A stretch of DNA of 64,000 bases from Rugosimonospora acidiphila (lineage in GTDB: Bacteria > Actinomycetota > Actinomycetes > Mycobacteriales > Micromonosporaceae). How positions within the stretch are numbered: the stretch's first letter is position 1; every line of letters starts with the position of its first letter. The notes under the pieces were generated by a model, which made no database searches, was not told where the DNA came from, and was given only the letters and a program-made list of their open reading frames with translations. Made by a program: the position numbers and the translations under genes. Shown here one piece after another: positions 8,970 through 16,829 of the stretch. The stretch covers positions 1 through 64,000 of the forward strand of contig NZ_BAABJQ010000039.1 of NCBI RefSeq assembly GCF_039543385.1, written 5' to 3'.

Positions 8970-9172
8970 CGCGGCCGGATCGAGCTTCCGACGGCCCCGG
9001 CGGAACTACTTCCGCAGATCGTAGCGGCTACTTGGGCTCGCTGAATCTCAGCTTTTCGATCGAATTTATCTAGTCGTCACCGTGCGGTAACACTCGACGG
9101 GACGACGCTGCCCTCTCAGGCGTGGCGCTGCCTGTCGATCCCTGGGGTCGAGGGGCGGAGGACGTGGCGTCC
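8970..9172. other. intergenic region upstream of the AfsR-like gene
   Basis: No gene is supported here. It contains an AT-rich patch (9057-9070) and must hold the promoter of the minus-strand AfsR-like gene. The decamer TATCTAGTCG (9067-9076) is the reverse complement of CGACTAGATA found at 11169-11178 before the second AfsR-like gene; this may be coincidence. Confidence 0.4.
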
Positions 9173-9231
9173 ACGAGGTCTCCGGCACCCAGGATCAGCT
9201 TGGTCGCTGGGCCATCTGCCGGAGACCTCGT
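9173..9231. terminator. long perfect hairpin between the amidase and AfsR-like genes
   Basis: ACGAGGTCTCCGGCA (9173-9187) is perfectly complementary to 9217-9231, a 15-pair stem. The 29-base loop has its own CCCAG/CTGGG stem. It lies downstream of the minus-strand amidase gene and upstream of the minus-strand regulator, so it probably blocks read-through between them. Its arm shares the core GTCTCCGGC with the hairpin at 16741-16816. Confidence 0.55.
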
Positions 9232-9248
9232 CATTCACGGATCACCGA

Positions 9249-9277
9249 TACCCGGGCAGGCCCCTCACGCCCGGGTA
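9249..9277 (-). terminator. terminator hairpin of the amidase gene
   Basis: TACCCGGGC (9249-9257) and GCCCGGGTA (9269-9277) form a perfect nine-pair stem with an 11-base loop, starting 27 bases after the amidase stop on the minus strand. With the hairpin at 9173-9231 it makes a tandem terminator. Confidence 0.6.
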
Positions 9278-9303
9278 CGACAGGCCGCAGGATCTGCGAC
9301 AGG

Positions 9304-10917
9304 CTAGGGCAGGGTGGGCAGGAAGGTAGGCGCCCGGCGAACGTGGCTCGCCTGCTCGAACGCGTACCCGAGGCTGATCAGCGTCGACTCGCTGAACCGG
9401 CCGCCGATGAAGGACATGCCGATCGGCAGGACGCCGTGCGAGTCGTAGCCGGCCGGTACGGTCAGGTCCGGGTAACCGGCTACCGCGGCCGGCTCGGAGG
9501 CGCCGGTGAGGTCGGTGAGGTCATCGCCGTTCTGCACGCTGGTCACCCAGGCTGGTTTGTTGGTGGGCGCCAGGATCGCGTCCAGGCGATTGGTCGCAAA
9601 CGTCGAGTCGAACGCGTTGCGGACCGTCGTCGTCGCCCACGCCCGCAGTTGCTGGTACGCCGGATCGGACTCGTCCCCGCTGGTCGCCTGCGCCTGCTCG
9701 AAGGTCTCCTGAGCGAAGTAGGGCATCTCGACATCAGCGTGCGCCTGATTGAACGCGATCAACCCGGCCAGATCGGCGGGATGGTTGCCGGGGGTTTCGG
9801 CGAGGTAGGCGTTGATGTCGTGCTTGAACTCCACCAGCGCCGCCGGGAAGTAGCTGTCCAACACGTCCTGGACGCCGGGCAGGTCGACGTTGTCGATGAC
9901 CGTGGCGCCCAGCCGCCTCAGGGTGGCTATCGTGGCCGCCAGTACGACGTCGGCGTCCGGGTTGTCGCCGCCCCCGCGCCACACGCCGATTCGCTTGCCG
10001 CGCAGCGCGCCCGGGCGCAGCGCCGCGAGGTAGTCGCGGTTCGCGAACGGCGCCGCCGCCGCGGTCATCGGGTCGCGCGGGTCGACGCCCTGGATCACGC
10101 TCAGCACCGCTGCCGCATCGGTCACGTTGCGGGTGATGGGCCCGGCGGTGTCCTGCTGCGCGCTGATGGGCACCACGCCGCCGCGGCTGACCAGACCGAG
10201 CGAGGGCCTGATGCCGACGTCGTCGGTCGTGCCCGCGGGGCAGACGACCGAGCCGGCCGTGTCGGTGCCGATGGTGACGGTGGCCAGGTCGGCGGCCGTC
10301 GCCACGGCCGATCCGCTGCTGGAGCCGCACGCGTTGCGGTCGAGCACGTAGGGGTTGTTGGTCTGTCCGCCGCGCGCGCTCCAGCCGCTGGACGAGTGCG
10401 TCGAGCGGAAGTTGGCCCACTCCGACAGGTTGGCCTTGCCGAGGATGATCGCGCCGGCAGCGCGCAGCCGCTGCACGAGGAAGGCGTCACGGGCCGGCTT
10501 GTCGCCCAGCAACGCGAAGGAGCCGGCCGTGGTGTGCTCGCGGTCGGCGGTGTCGATGTTGTCCTTCAACAGGACCGGGATGCCCTCCAGGGGACCGCGG
10601 CCGCCGTGGCGCTGCCGCTGCTGGTCCGAGGCCAGGGCATCCTTCAGCGCGTCCGGGTTGGTCTCGACGACTGCGTGCAGGCTGGGGTTGAGGGTACGGA
10701 TCCGGTTGAGGTAGAAGGTGGTCAGCGCGGCCGAGCTGAGGCGGTGCGTGTCCATGGCGTGCTGTAGGTCCAGCACGGTGACGTTGTCAAGGTCGATGCC
10801 GTGCAGGACCGGGGGAGCCGTCGGTGGGTGGTTGGTGGTCGCCGCGTTCGCCTGGGCGGTACCGGCCAGGACCAGGGTAGCCACGAGCAGGACGGGCAGC
10901 CAGCGGGGGGTTCGCAT
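9304..10917 (-). CDS. secreted amidase-signature-family hydrolase
   Basis: A 537-residue exported amidase, which would hydrolyse amide bonds outside the cytoplasm. The N-terminus (MRTPRWLPVLLVATLVLAG, then AQANA) is a Sec signal peptide with an AxA-type cleavage site. The amidase-signature core follows: catalytic Lys in PVLLKDNID, the Gly/Ser-rich stretch ACGSSSGSAVA holding the cis-Ser, and TIGTDTAGSVVCPA holding the nucleophile Ser. The usual Gly-Gly-Ser around the nucleophile is A-G-S here, within family variation. The C-terminal half has the typical PAVAGYPDLTVPAGYD..LPIGMSFIGG. Substrate is not deducible. A putative ECF-type promoter lies ~60 bases upstream (10979-11004), and tandem hairpins close the transcript. 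Confidence 0.88.
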   Translation of the reverse strand: MRTPRWLPVLLVATLVLAGTAQANAATTNHPPTAPPVLHGIDLDNVTVLDLQHAMDTHRLSSAALTTFYLNRIRTLNPSLHAVVETNPDALKDALASDQQRQRHGGRGPLEGIPVLLKDNIDTADREHTTAGSFALLGDKPARDAFLVQRLRAAGAIILGKANLSEWANFRSTHSSSGWSARGGQTNNPYVLDRNACGSSSGSAVATAADLATVTIGTDTAGSVVCPAGTTDDVGIRPSLGLVSRGGVVPISAQQDTAGPITRNVTDAAAVLSVIQGVDPRDPMTAAAAPFANRDYLAALRPGALRGKRIGVWRGGGDNPDADVVLAATIATLRRLGATVIDNVDLPGVQDVLDSYFPAALVEFKHDINAYLAETPGNHPADLAGLIAFNQAHADVEMPYFAQETFEQAQATSGDESDPAYQQLRAWATTTVRNAFDSTFATNRLDAILAPTNKPAWVTSVQNGDDLTDLTGASEPAAVAGYPDLTVPAGYDSHGVLPIGMSFIGGRFSESTLISLGYAFEQASHVRRAPTFLPTLP

Positions 10918-10978
10918 CCGTTTCCCTCCGGGGAGACATAGGCAGTGTCGGTCTTCGATCTGACCTTCGGACCATCAC

Positions 10979-11004
10979 GACGCGCCGGGACGGCGTTTGA
11001 TTCA
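10979..11004 (-). promoter_or_regulatory. ECF-type promoter element, copy A (amidase)
   Basis: On the minus strand this reads TGAATCAAAC, then 13 bases, then GTC followed by GTG. The same arrangement recurs at 19099-19124 and 22250-22275. It points towards the amidase start at 10917, leaving a leader of ~50-60 bases. Identity extends upstream (CTTCAT..GA.) with the 22,250 copy, which argues against chance. Confidence 0.55.
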
Positions 11005-11149
11005 AGTCGGGATGAAGCAGCCCGGAATGCTCAAGGTGAGAGCCGCTGTGGTCGGACGACGCGTCCATCGTCGGAGGCGATGGAGATCGCTTGCGCCGCA
11101 GCCCCTTTTGCTCCTTCCAGACGGTGGCGATGGACCAACCGTGCGGGGG

Positions 11150-11178
11150 TTGATGAACGGGGATCGATCGACTAGATA
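11150..11178 (+). promoter_or_regulatory. sigma-70-type promoter candidate for the second AfsR-like gene
   Basis: TTGATG (11150-11155), a 17-base spacer and TAGATA (11173-11178) fit a housekeeping-type promoter. It would give a leader of ~240 bases before the GTG at 11430. Nothing else is seen in 11005-11429 and no gene is supported there. Confidence 0.4.
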
Positions 11179-11429
11179 TGATCCATGGCCAGTCCCGCAG
11201 CGTCCGACGTAGATCGGATGATGGCGCTGCCGGTGGTCCGGCACGCGGTGGCCTTCGGGCCGGCAGCCGCCACGTTGACTGCGGGCCGCGGTGGGCGGCG
11301 GCTGGTCGGAGATCCGTTCCGACCTGGTCCGGGGGGCTCGTCCTCGTCGTGGTCGACACCCTTTTCGTGCTGCTCGCTCAAGCGGCGGCGTCGCGCCGCG
11401 GCGCGCAGGTATCCAGGTGACCGGCTGGT

Positions 11430-14390
11430 GTGCGAAAGGGATGGCGGGTGTCGAGGGATGCGCTCGATCAGTCGGCGCGGGATCGACGATTTCTAGGGGG
11501 AGTGGTGGTCTACGGTCATCCGGTCCGTAGGGAAGGACTGTGGCTGTCGGTGCTGGGGCCGCTGCGTGCGTGGCGCGACGCAGAAGAGATCAACCTTGGC
11601 GCCCCACAACAGCGGACACTGCTGGCCGTCCTGCTGGTCCGCTGCGGCGATCCGGTGATGATGCGGGAGATCATCGACGTACTCTGGCCGGAGAACCCAC
11701 CGTCGACGGTCACCAATGTCGTGCAGCGCTACATCAGCCAACTGCGGCGCCTGCTGCCGCCCGACACTCTGATGCGCAGCGCGGGCGGCTACTTCCTCGA
11801 TCTGGGGCCGGACAGCGTCGACCTGATGGAGTTCCGCGGCCGGGTAGCGGAGGCGGCCGCGATCGAGCACCGAGATCCGGCTCGAGCGACGGATGTTCTC
11901 GTTGACGCGCTGCGACTGTGGCGGGCGCCAGTGGCGGCCAATGTGGACTCCGCGATCAGGTTCGCACCGATGTTCGTCGAGCTCGACAACGAACTCGTCA
12001 CCGTCGCTCTCCAGACGACGCGCCTGGCGCTCGGGCTGGGTCGGGCCGGACAACTGCTACCCGTCCTGCACGCGGCGGCCGCGGCAGCGCCGTTGAACGA
12101 GCGTCTGCAGGCCGCCATCATGCAGGTACTCGCGGCAACCGGCTGCGCCGCCGAGGCCCTGGCCCGGTTCGCCGCGTTCCGCAGCAGACTGTCAGACGAA
12201 CTCGGCGTGGAGCCCGGACCACAGCTCATGGCCGTCCACCGGGCCATCCTCGACGGCGCACCGCTCGAGTCAGGGGCGGCAGCGGAGGCAGATCCACAGC
12301 CGGCGGCCCGGCCGGGCATCAGGCTCGCGCAGTTGCCGGCCGACCTGCCGACGTTCGCCGGACGCAGCGGGGCAATCGAACGCCTGTCCTCCTTTCTGCG
12401 CGGTCACGGCGACGGCTCCGCCTCGGCACGGATCGTCGCGGTCAGCGGTCTCGGCGGGATCGGGAAGACCACGCTGGCCGTGCACTGCGGGCACCTGCTC
12501 GACGCCGACTTTCCCGGCGGGCAGCTCTACGTGAACATGCGCGGCTTCGATCCGTCGGGCGCCTGCGTCAAGCCGCAAGACGCCCTCCGGTCGTTCCTGA
12601 CGGCCCTCGGCGTGTCGGAGAGGGACCAGCCGCAGGACCTGGACGCGCAGGTCGCGCTCTACCGAAGCATGATCGCGGGCCGGCAGATCATTGTCGTCAT
12701 CGACAACGTCCGCGACTCCCAGCACGCGCGGCCGCTGCTACCGGGCACGCCCGGCTGCGCCGCGATCGTGACCAGCCGGGATGCGTTGACCGGGCTGATC
12801 GTTGCGGAAGGGGCGCTGCCGGTCGTCTTGAACCTGTTGAGCCGGGCCGAGGCCGAGGTGATGCTCGAGCAACGCCTCGGCGCGAGGCGGGTAGCCACGG
12901 AGCCGGGCGCCGTCGACGAGATCATTGCCTACTGTGTCGGCGTCCCGCTGGCGCTGGCGATCTTCAGTGCCCGCGCCGCCACCCACCCACAGTTCGCGCT
13001 CGGCCAGCTGTCCGCCGAACTCGCCGAGGCCAGCCACCGGCTGGACTCTTTCGGCCGCACGGACGGCGACAACGATCTGCGGGCCGTCTTCTCCTGGTCG
13101 TACGATCTGCTGGGCGACTCGTCGGCCAGGCTGTTCCGGCTCCTCGCGATCCATCCCGGCCCCGCGTTCGGCGCGACAACCGCCGCCAGCCTGATGGCCG
13201 TCGACACCAGAACCGGCGCCGAACTGCTCGGTGAGCTCGGCCGGGCGAATCTGCTGATCGAGTACGAGCCGGGGCGGTTCCGGATGCACGACCTGGTGCG
13301 CGCCTACTCGGCCGAGCTGTTGGTCTCCGGCGAGCCGGAGGACGAGCGGCGGACAGCCACCCGTCGGCTGCTCGACCACTACCTGCACGGCAGCCTGGCC
13401 GCCACGGCGCATCTGGACTCGCACCGGAGGCTGGACAGCGCGGCGCTCGAACCGCCGGTGGCGGGGGTGACCGTGGAGCGTTTCGCGGACTTCGAGACCG
13501 CCCTGAACTGGTTCGCCAAGGAGCGCCCAACGCTGCTCATGGTGCTGGACCAGGCCGTCGCGTTCCACGCTGACACACATGTGTGGTACCTGGCGTGGGC
13601 GATGGATAGTTTCGTGCGCAGGCACGACTTCTGGCGGGACTGGGAGGCGACCCAACTGTGCGCCCTCGCGGCCGCACAGCGGCTGGGCGACGTCTGGATG
13701 CAGGCATGGTCCTCACTCGTTCTCGGGCACATCTATTACGAGTCCGAATGGAACGTCTCGGGCGAGGGCGAGCACTACCTACTTGAGGCCGTTGCGCTCT
13801 TCGCCGCCGCGGGCGATCGGCTGCACCAGGCACACGCCCACCGGAACCTCGCGGCGCAGTTGGGCGACTTCGGCCGGCCGGCCGAAGAGCGTCGCCAGAA
13901 CGAGGCGGCGCTGTCGCTCTACCTGGAGTTGGAGCGGGACAGTCCGGGCAGCGTTCCGCCGGACTATATTGCCTCCGTCCACGAAGCGCTGAAGATCTGG
14001 GAGCAGGGGCTGCCGTACGCCCTGAAAAGCGTGAAGTACCTTGATGGCGCCGGCAACCACCGTGAGGCCGGCGCCTGGAACATACTGGCGCATATTCACG
14101 TCGGGCTGCACAACTGGACCGAGTGCGTCGCGGCGGCCGAGCGCTCCTTCACCCTCTACCAGGCTATCGGCAACGAGTACCTGGCCGGCGTGGCGCTGCA
14201 TCAGGTCGCGATAGTCCTGGTTCCGGCGGGCAGGCCCGTCGAGGCCCGCGCCATGCTTGAGCGCGCGGTGCAGATCTTCCGGCGCATCGGGCACCAGCGT
14301 GCCGAATCCGCGCAAGAGCTCCTCGACAGCACAGGCACTCAACAGACGACGGAGTCCGAGACCGACTCACCGGTCAGCGGCGTTCGTTGA
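11430..14390 (+). CDS. AfsR/SARP-type regulator (BTAD + NB-ARC + TPR), second copy
   Basis: A 986-residue AfsR-like regulator with the same architecture as the gene at 6012-8969: winged helix (LSVLGPLRAWRD, LGAPQQRTLLAVLL, VVQRYISQLRRLLP), activation domain ending LSDELGVEPGPQLMAVH, NB-ARC with Walker A GLGGIGKT (Lys346), Walker B IIVVIDNVRD, CAAIVTSRDAL and GVPLALAIF, then TPR-like helices. The two proteins are clearly related but far from identical, so they are old paralogues. Start is uncertain: the GTG at 11430 has AGGTGA nine bases upstream, while GTGs at 11502 and 11505 follow AGGGGG and put the DNA-binding domain nearer the N-terminus. The 3' end overlaps the convergent gene ending at 14374 by 17 bases. 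Confidence 0.9.
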   Translation: MRKGWRVSRDALDQSARDRRFLGGVVVYGHPVRREGLWLSVLGPLRAWRDAEEINLGAPQQRTLLAVLLVRCGDPVMMREIIDVLWPENPPSTVTNVVQRYISQLRRLLPPDTLMRSAGGYFLDLGPDSVDLMEFRGRVAEAAAIEHRDPARATDVLVDALRLWRAPVAANVDSAIRFAPMFVELDNELVTVALQTTRLALGLGRAGQLLPVLHAAAAAAPLNERLQAAIMQVLAATGCAAEALARFAAFRSRLSDELGVEPGPQLMAVHRAILDGAPLESGAAAEADPQPAARPGIRLAQLPADLPTFAGRSGAIERLSSFLRGHGDGSASARIVAVSGLGGIGKTTLAVHCGHLLDADFPGGQLYVNMRGFDPSGACVKPQDALRSFLTALGVSERDQPQDLDAQVALYRSMIAGRQIIVVIDNVRDSQHARPLLPGTPGCAAIVTSRDALTGLIVAEGALPVVLNLLSRAEAEVMLEQRLGARRVATEPGAVDEIIAYCVGVPLALAIFSARAATHPQFALGQLSAELAEASHRLDSFGRTDGDNDLRAVFSWSYDLLGDSSARLFRLLAIHPGPAFGATTAASLMAVDTRTGAELLGELGRANLLIEYEPGRFRMHDLVRAYSAELLVSGEPEDERRTATRRLLDHYLHGSLAATAHLDSHRRLDSAALEPPVAGVTVERFADFETALNWFAKERPTLLMVLDQAVAFHADTHVWYLAWAMDSFVRRHDFWRDWEATQLCALAAAQRLGDVWMQAWSSLVLGHIYYESEWNVSGEGEHYLLEAVALFAAAGDRLHQAHAHRNLAAQLGDFGRPAEERRQNEAALSLYLELERDSPGSVPPDYIASVHEALKIWEQGLPYALKSVKYLDGAGNHREAGAWNILAHIHVGLHNWTECVAAAERSFTLYQAIGNEYLAGVALHQVAIVLVPAGRPVEARAMLERAVQIFRRIGHQRAESAQELLDSTGTQQTTESETDSPVSGVR

Positions 14391-14727
14391 CCTCGCGCCC
14401 CGCTCTCGCGCCCGCCGGAGTGGTCGGCGCGTTGATCGGGGACCCGGGCTCCGGGATGACGGCGATGCGGACGACCGGATGACACCACCGTGGTGTCCAA
14501 CCGGCCGTGGATACCGAGACCCAACATAGCTGCGCGCCGCCCCCGTCGCGGTCCAGGAGCTTGCGCACCAGGTACGGTCGCTGGTCATTGCCCATCACCA
14601 GTACCTCGGTGAGCGGCGCGGCGCTATCGTCGCCCGACCCGTCCAGGCCCTCGTTCGCCCCGGCGATGATCAGCGACTCGAGTTGCTGCTCAGCGATCTG
14701 CGCAGCCGTGCGCATCAGGTGACGCAT
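14374..14727 (-). CDS. small hypothetical protein
   Basis: A 117-residue protein that I do not recognise. The ATG at 14727 is supported by GGGAGG four bases upstream. The N-terminal half looks ordinary and folded (MRHLMRTAAQIAEQQ, then LTEVLVMGNDQRPYLVRKLL and AQLCWVSVSTAGW); the C-terminal third is Pro/Arg/Ala-rich. No signal peptide or membrane segment is visible. It is divergent from the ECF sigma gene (246 bases apart) and its end overlaps the end of the AfsR-like gene. Because the overlapping frame is coding, the C-terminal part may be partly imposed by overlap. Confidence 0.5.
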   Translation of the reverse strand: MRHLMRTAAQIAEQQLESLIIAGANEGLDGSGDDSAAPLTEVLVMGNDQRPYLVRKLLDRDGGGAQLCWVSVSTAGWTPRWCHPVVRIAVIPEPGSPINAPTTPAGARAGREVNERR

Positions 14728-14973
14728 CCTGCCTCCCTGCCCGGTCAAGCTCCGGCCGGTGTCGCCACCGGCTACCTACACGACGTATCCAGTGGCGCCT
14801 GCATTCATCGATCGACTGTCGATCTCCGCCAGCGCCGGCATCGATGACGTCGGGTGCGGGTCGTGCGGCCGGCGCACGCGGGCTGACCAGCGCGTCAATC
14901 TGACGACGACCTCTTGTCGACCTCGCGGGCCTTCACTGGCAGTGCCGAACAGCTGGTCTTGCGAGGAGCCGTG

Positions 14974-15609
14974 ATGATCAGGTCAGATGACAATACCGTT
15001 ACTGTGGATCGGGCCCGTTCGACGTCTGCCGAGCATCGGATGCGGCAGCTGTACGAGAACTCGGTCGCGGATCTGTTCCGGTACCTGGTGCGGGTGACGC
15101 TCGGGCGCCGACAGTTGGCCGAGGATCTGCTGCAGGAGACGTACCTGCGCGCCTGGCGCAAGCTTGACCAGTTGCCCACGGAGCCGGCGCAGGCGCTGCC
15201 GTGGCTGTTCACCGTGGCTCGCCGCGTGGCGATCGACGCCGCCCGGGCCCGTGAGGCGCGTCCGGCCGAGGTTGGCGCGTTCAACCTCGTCGCGGTGCCC
15301 AGCACGGACAACCACGCGGAGCGGGTGGTCGATGTGCAGACGGTGCGTGCCGCGCTGGCCAGGCTGACGCCGCAGCACCGGGAGGTGCTGTTCGAGGTCT
15401 ACTTCCGCGACGCTTCCATCCAGGATGTCGCACGGCGGCTGGGAATTCCGCTGGGTACCGCGCAATCGCGGACGTTCTACGCGCTGCGCTCGCTGCGCGC
15501 CCTGCTTAGCGAGGGGCAGCGGGAAGGCGCCGAGCGGCAGGGCCGGGTCGCGCCGCCCGGCAAGCGGGAGCCGTCGGTGCGTGCGCGGCAGGCGGTCGGC
15601 GGCTGGTGA
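14974..15609 (+). CDS. ECF-subfamily RNA polymerase sigma factor
   Basis: A 211-residue ECF (group 4) sigma factor, which would direct RNA polymerase to a small regulon. ATG 14974 is preceded by AGGAG at 14964-14968; upstream in-frame starts lack a Shine-Dalgarno site. Region 2 spans ~20-95 (LYENSVADLFRYLVRV, AEDLLQETYLRAWRKL, LPWLFTVARRVAIDAARA), with the DxxQETxLRAW core. Region 4 spans ~125-180 (LARLTPQHREVLFEVYF, IQDVARRLGIPLGTAQSRTF) and contains the helix-turn-helix. The basic C-terminal tail of ~30 residues is extra. A zinc-finger anti-sigma gene lies 3.5 kb away at 19142 and could be its partner. The promoter elements at 10979, 19099 and 22250 may be its targets. Confidence 0.92.
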   Translation: MIRSDDNTVTVDRARSTSAEHRMRQLYENSVADLFRYLVRVTLGRRQLAEDLLQETYLRAWRKLDQLPTEPAQALPWLFTVARRVAIDAARAREARPAEVGAFNLVAVPSTDNHAERVVDVQTVRAALARLTPQHREVLFEVYFRDASIQDVARRLGIPLGTAQSRTFYALRSLRALLSEGQREGAERQGRVAPPGKREPSVRARQAVGGW

Positions 15610-15661
15610 CCTGCCCCGGTTGATGCCCTTTTGGGCGGCTGGGTGGCGGACTGAAGGAAAG

Positions 15662-15678
15662 CTGAACGACTCGTTCAG
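15662..15678. promoter_or_regulatory. perfect palindrome upstream of the SARP-like gene
   Basis: CTGAACGACTCGTTCAG is an exact dyad (8-base arms, one central base) located 47 bases before the SARP-like ATG, in a promoter-sized gap (15610-15724) that also has TTGATA at 15682-15687. It is a good candidate operator for a homodimeric regulator. Confidence 0.5.
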
Positions 15679-15724
15679 TACTTGATACATCTTCCTTACC
15701 AGCCAGATTCCCTACCCTTTTTTT

Positions 15725-16615
15725 ATGCCTGAAATCCAATCATCGTCCTCCCTGGACTTCAGCTTGCTCGGCCCCGTCCGGGCTCGGCTCGGCGGCGTGG
15801 AACTCGACCTCGGAGCTCCGCAGCAGCGCACCGTCCTCGCCATGCTGCTGCTCCGCGAGGGAGCGGTGGCCACGCTCGGTGAGCTCATCGAGGGGCTGTG
15901 GGGCCCGGAACCGCCACGGTCGGCGATTGCCAGTATTCGCACGTACATGTCCCGACTGCGGAGCGTCCTCGATGACGCCGGAGCAGGCATGGACACTCGG
16001 GTGGACTCGGTGCGCGGCGGCTACGTCCTGCATACGCTCCACCACGCGGTGGATGTGTCGCGCTTCCAGCGGCACACGGCGCGCGGGGCCGAAGCGGCCC
16101 GGCGCGGCGACTGGCTGACCACCGTTGCCGAGCACGGCGCGGCGCTGAAGCTCTGGCACGGCCAGCCACTCGTCGGCGCGCTCGGGCCGTACGTCGAAGG
16201 CCAGCGCCTGCGCCTGCAGCAACTGGCCGCCGCCGCGCGAGTCGATCTGTTCCGGGCAATGGTCGGCCTGGGACGGTATGGCGAGGCCCTGCCCGAGTTG
16301 GCGGCCATGGCCGCCGCCCACCCGTTACGGGAGGACCTCCAGGGGCTGCTCATGACCGCGTTGTACGGCAGCGGTCGGGTCGCCGAGGCGCTGCAGCAGT
16401 ACCAGCAGACCCGGCGCGCGCTGATCGACGATCTGGGCATCGAACCCGGTGTCCAGCTGCGCGAGGTACACCAGCGCATTCTGGCCGGGGACCTGACCCT
16501 GGCCGCCGCGGTCTCCGGGCCGCCGGCGCCAGCAGGGCGAACCGACCGGCGTCTACTCGCGCCGCATCGGGTCCGCACCAATGTCCGGCTCTCCCGACGC
16601 CGATCCCTCGCCTGA
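15725..16615 (+). CDS. stand-alone SARP-like transcriptional activator
   Basis: A 296-residue regulator with only the DNA-binding and activation domains of the SARP family, without the ATPase and TPR parts of the two AfsR-like neighbours. Winged helix ~10-100 (FSLLGPVRARLGGVELDLG, QQRTVLAMLLL, IEGLWG, IRTYMSRLRSVLDD); activation domain ~105-255 ending LIDDLGIEPGVQLREVHQRIL. This is the size and layout of pathway-specific activators such as ActII-ORF4/RedD. No Shine-Dalgarno site precedes the ATG (the leader ends CCCTTTTTTT), so leaderless or weak initiation is possible. Leu201 is encoded by TTA (16325-16327), the codon read by bldA tRNA in Streptomyces; this suggests developmental control. 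The C-terminal ~40 residues are Arg-rich and unstructured. Confidence 0.88.
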   Translation: MPEIQSSSSLDFSLLGPVRARLGGVELDLGAPQQRTVLAMLLLREGAVATLGELIEGLWGPEPPRSAIASIRTYMSRLRSVLDDAGAGMDTRVDSVRGGYVLHTLHHAVDVSRFQRHTARGAEAARRGDWLTTVAEHGAALKLWHGQPLVGALGPYVEGQRLRLQQLAAAARVDLFRAMVGLGRYGEALPELAAMAAAHPLREDLQGLLMTALYGSGRVAEALQQYQQTRRALIDDLGIEPGVQLREVHQRILAGDLTLAAAVSGPPAPAGRTDRRLLAPHRVRTNVRLSRRRSLA

Positions 16616-16740
16616 CTGGTCCCGCTGGCCGATCGTCCCGCTAGCCCACCCGTCGCCCTCGGATCGAGGTCGCGAAACTGTGCTCCCCGGGGTACTACGC
16701 CTGCAGGCGCCGATGCGCCGTGCCACCACGCGAGCGGCGC

Positions 16741-16816
16741 CGTCGGCGCCGGAGACATCCCGATGTGGCCGGAAGGCTGTGCATGGCCGCATCCCGAGAT
16801 GTCTCCGGCGCCGACG
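16741..16816. terminator. bidirectional terminator, 19-pair perfect hairpin
   Basis: The 19-base arm at 16741-16759 (CGTCGGCGCCGGAGACATC) is perfectly complementary to 16798-16816; the 38-base loop can pair further (GATGTGGCC against GGCCGCATC). It lies between the convergent SARP-like and phosphotransferase genes and ends 14 bases before the latter's stop. No T-run on either side. Confidence 0.65.
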
Positions 16817-16829
16817 GGTACCGGATACG

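Noticed and set aside
9343..10767. Plus-strand open frame of 474 codons opposite the amidase
   Set aside because: The amidase signature and signal peptide are on the minus strand; the plus frame is Arg/Gly-rich and featureless.
9067..11178. Shared decamer CGACTAGATA before both AfsR-like genes as a common operator
   Set aside because: Only ten bases match, distances to the starts differ (about 100 and 250 bases), and only the second copy has a -35 partner; kept as a remark only.
14257..14529. Plus-strand frame of 90 codons after the AfsR-like gene
   Set aside because: It overlaps the AfsR-like 3' end in another frame and has no Shine-Dalgarno site; the minus-strand gene 14374-14727 is better supported.
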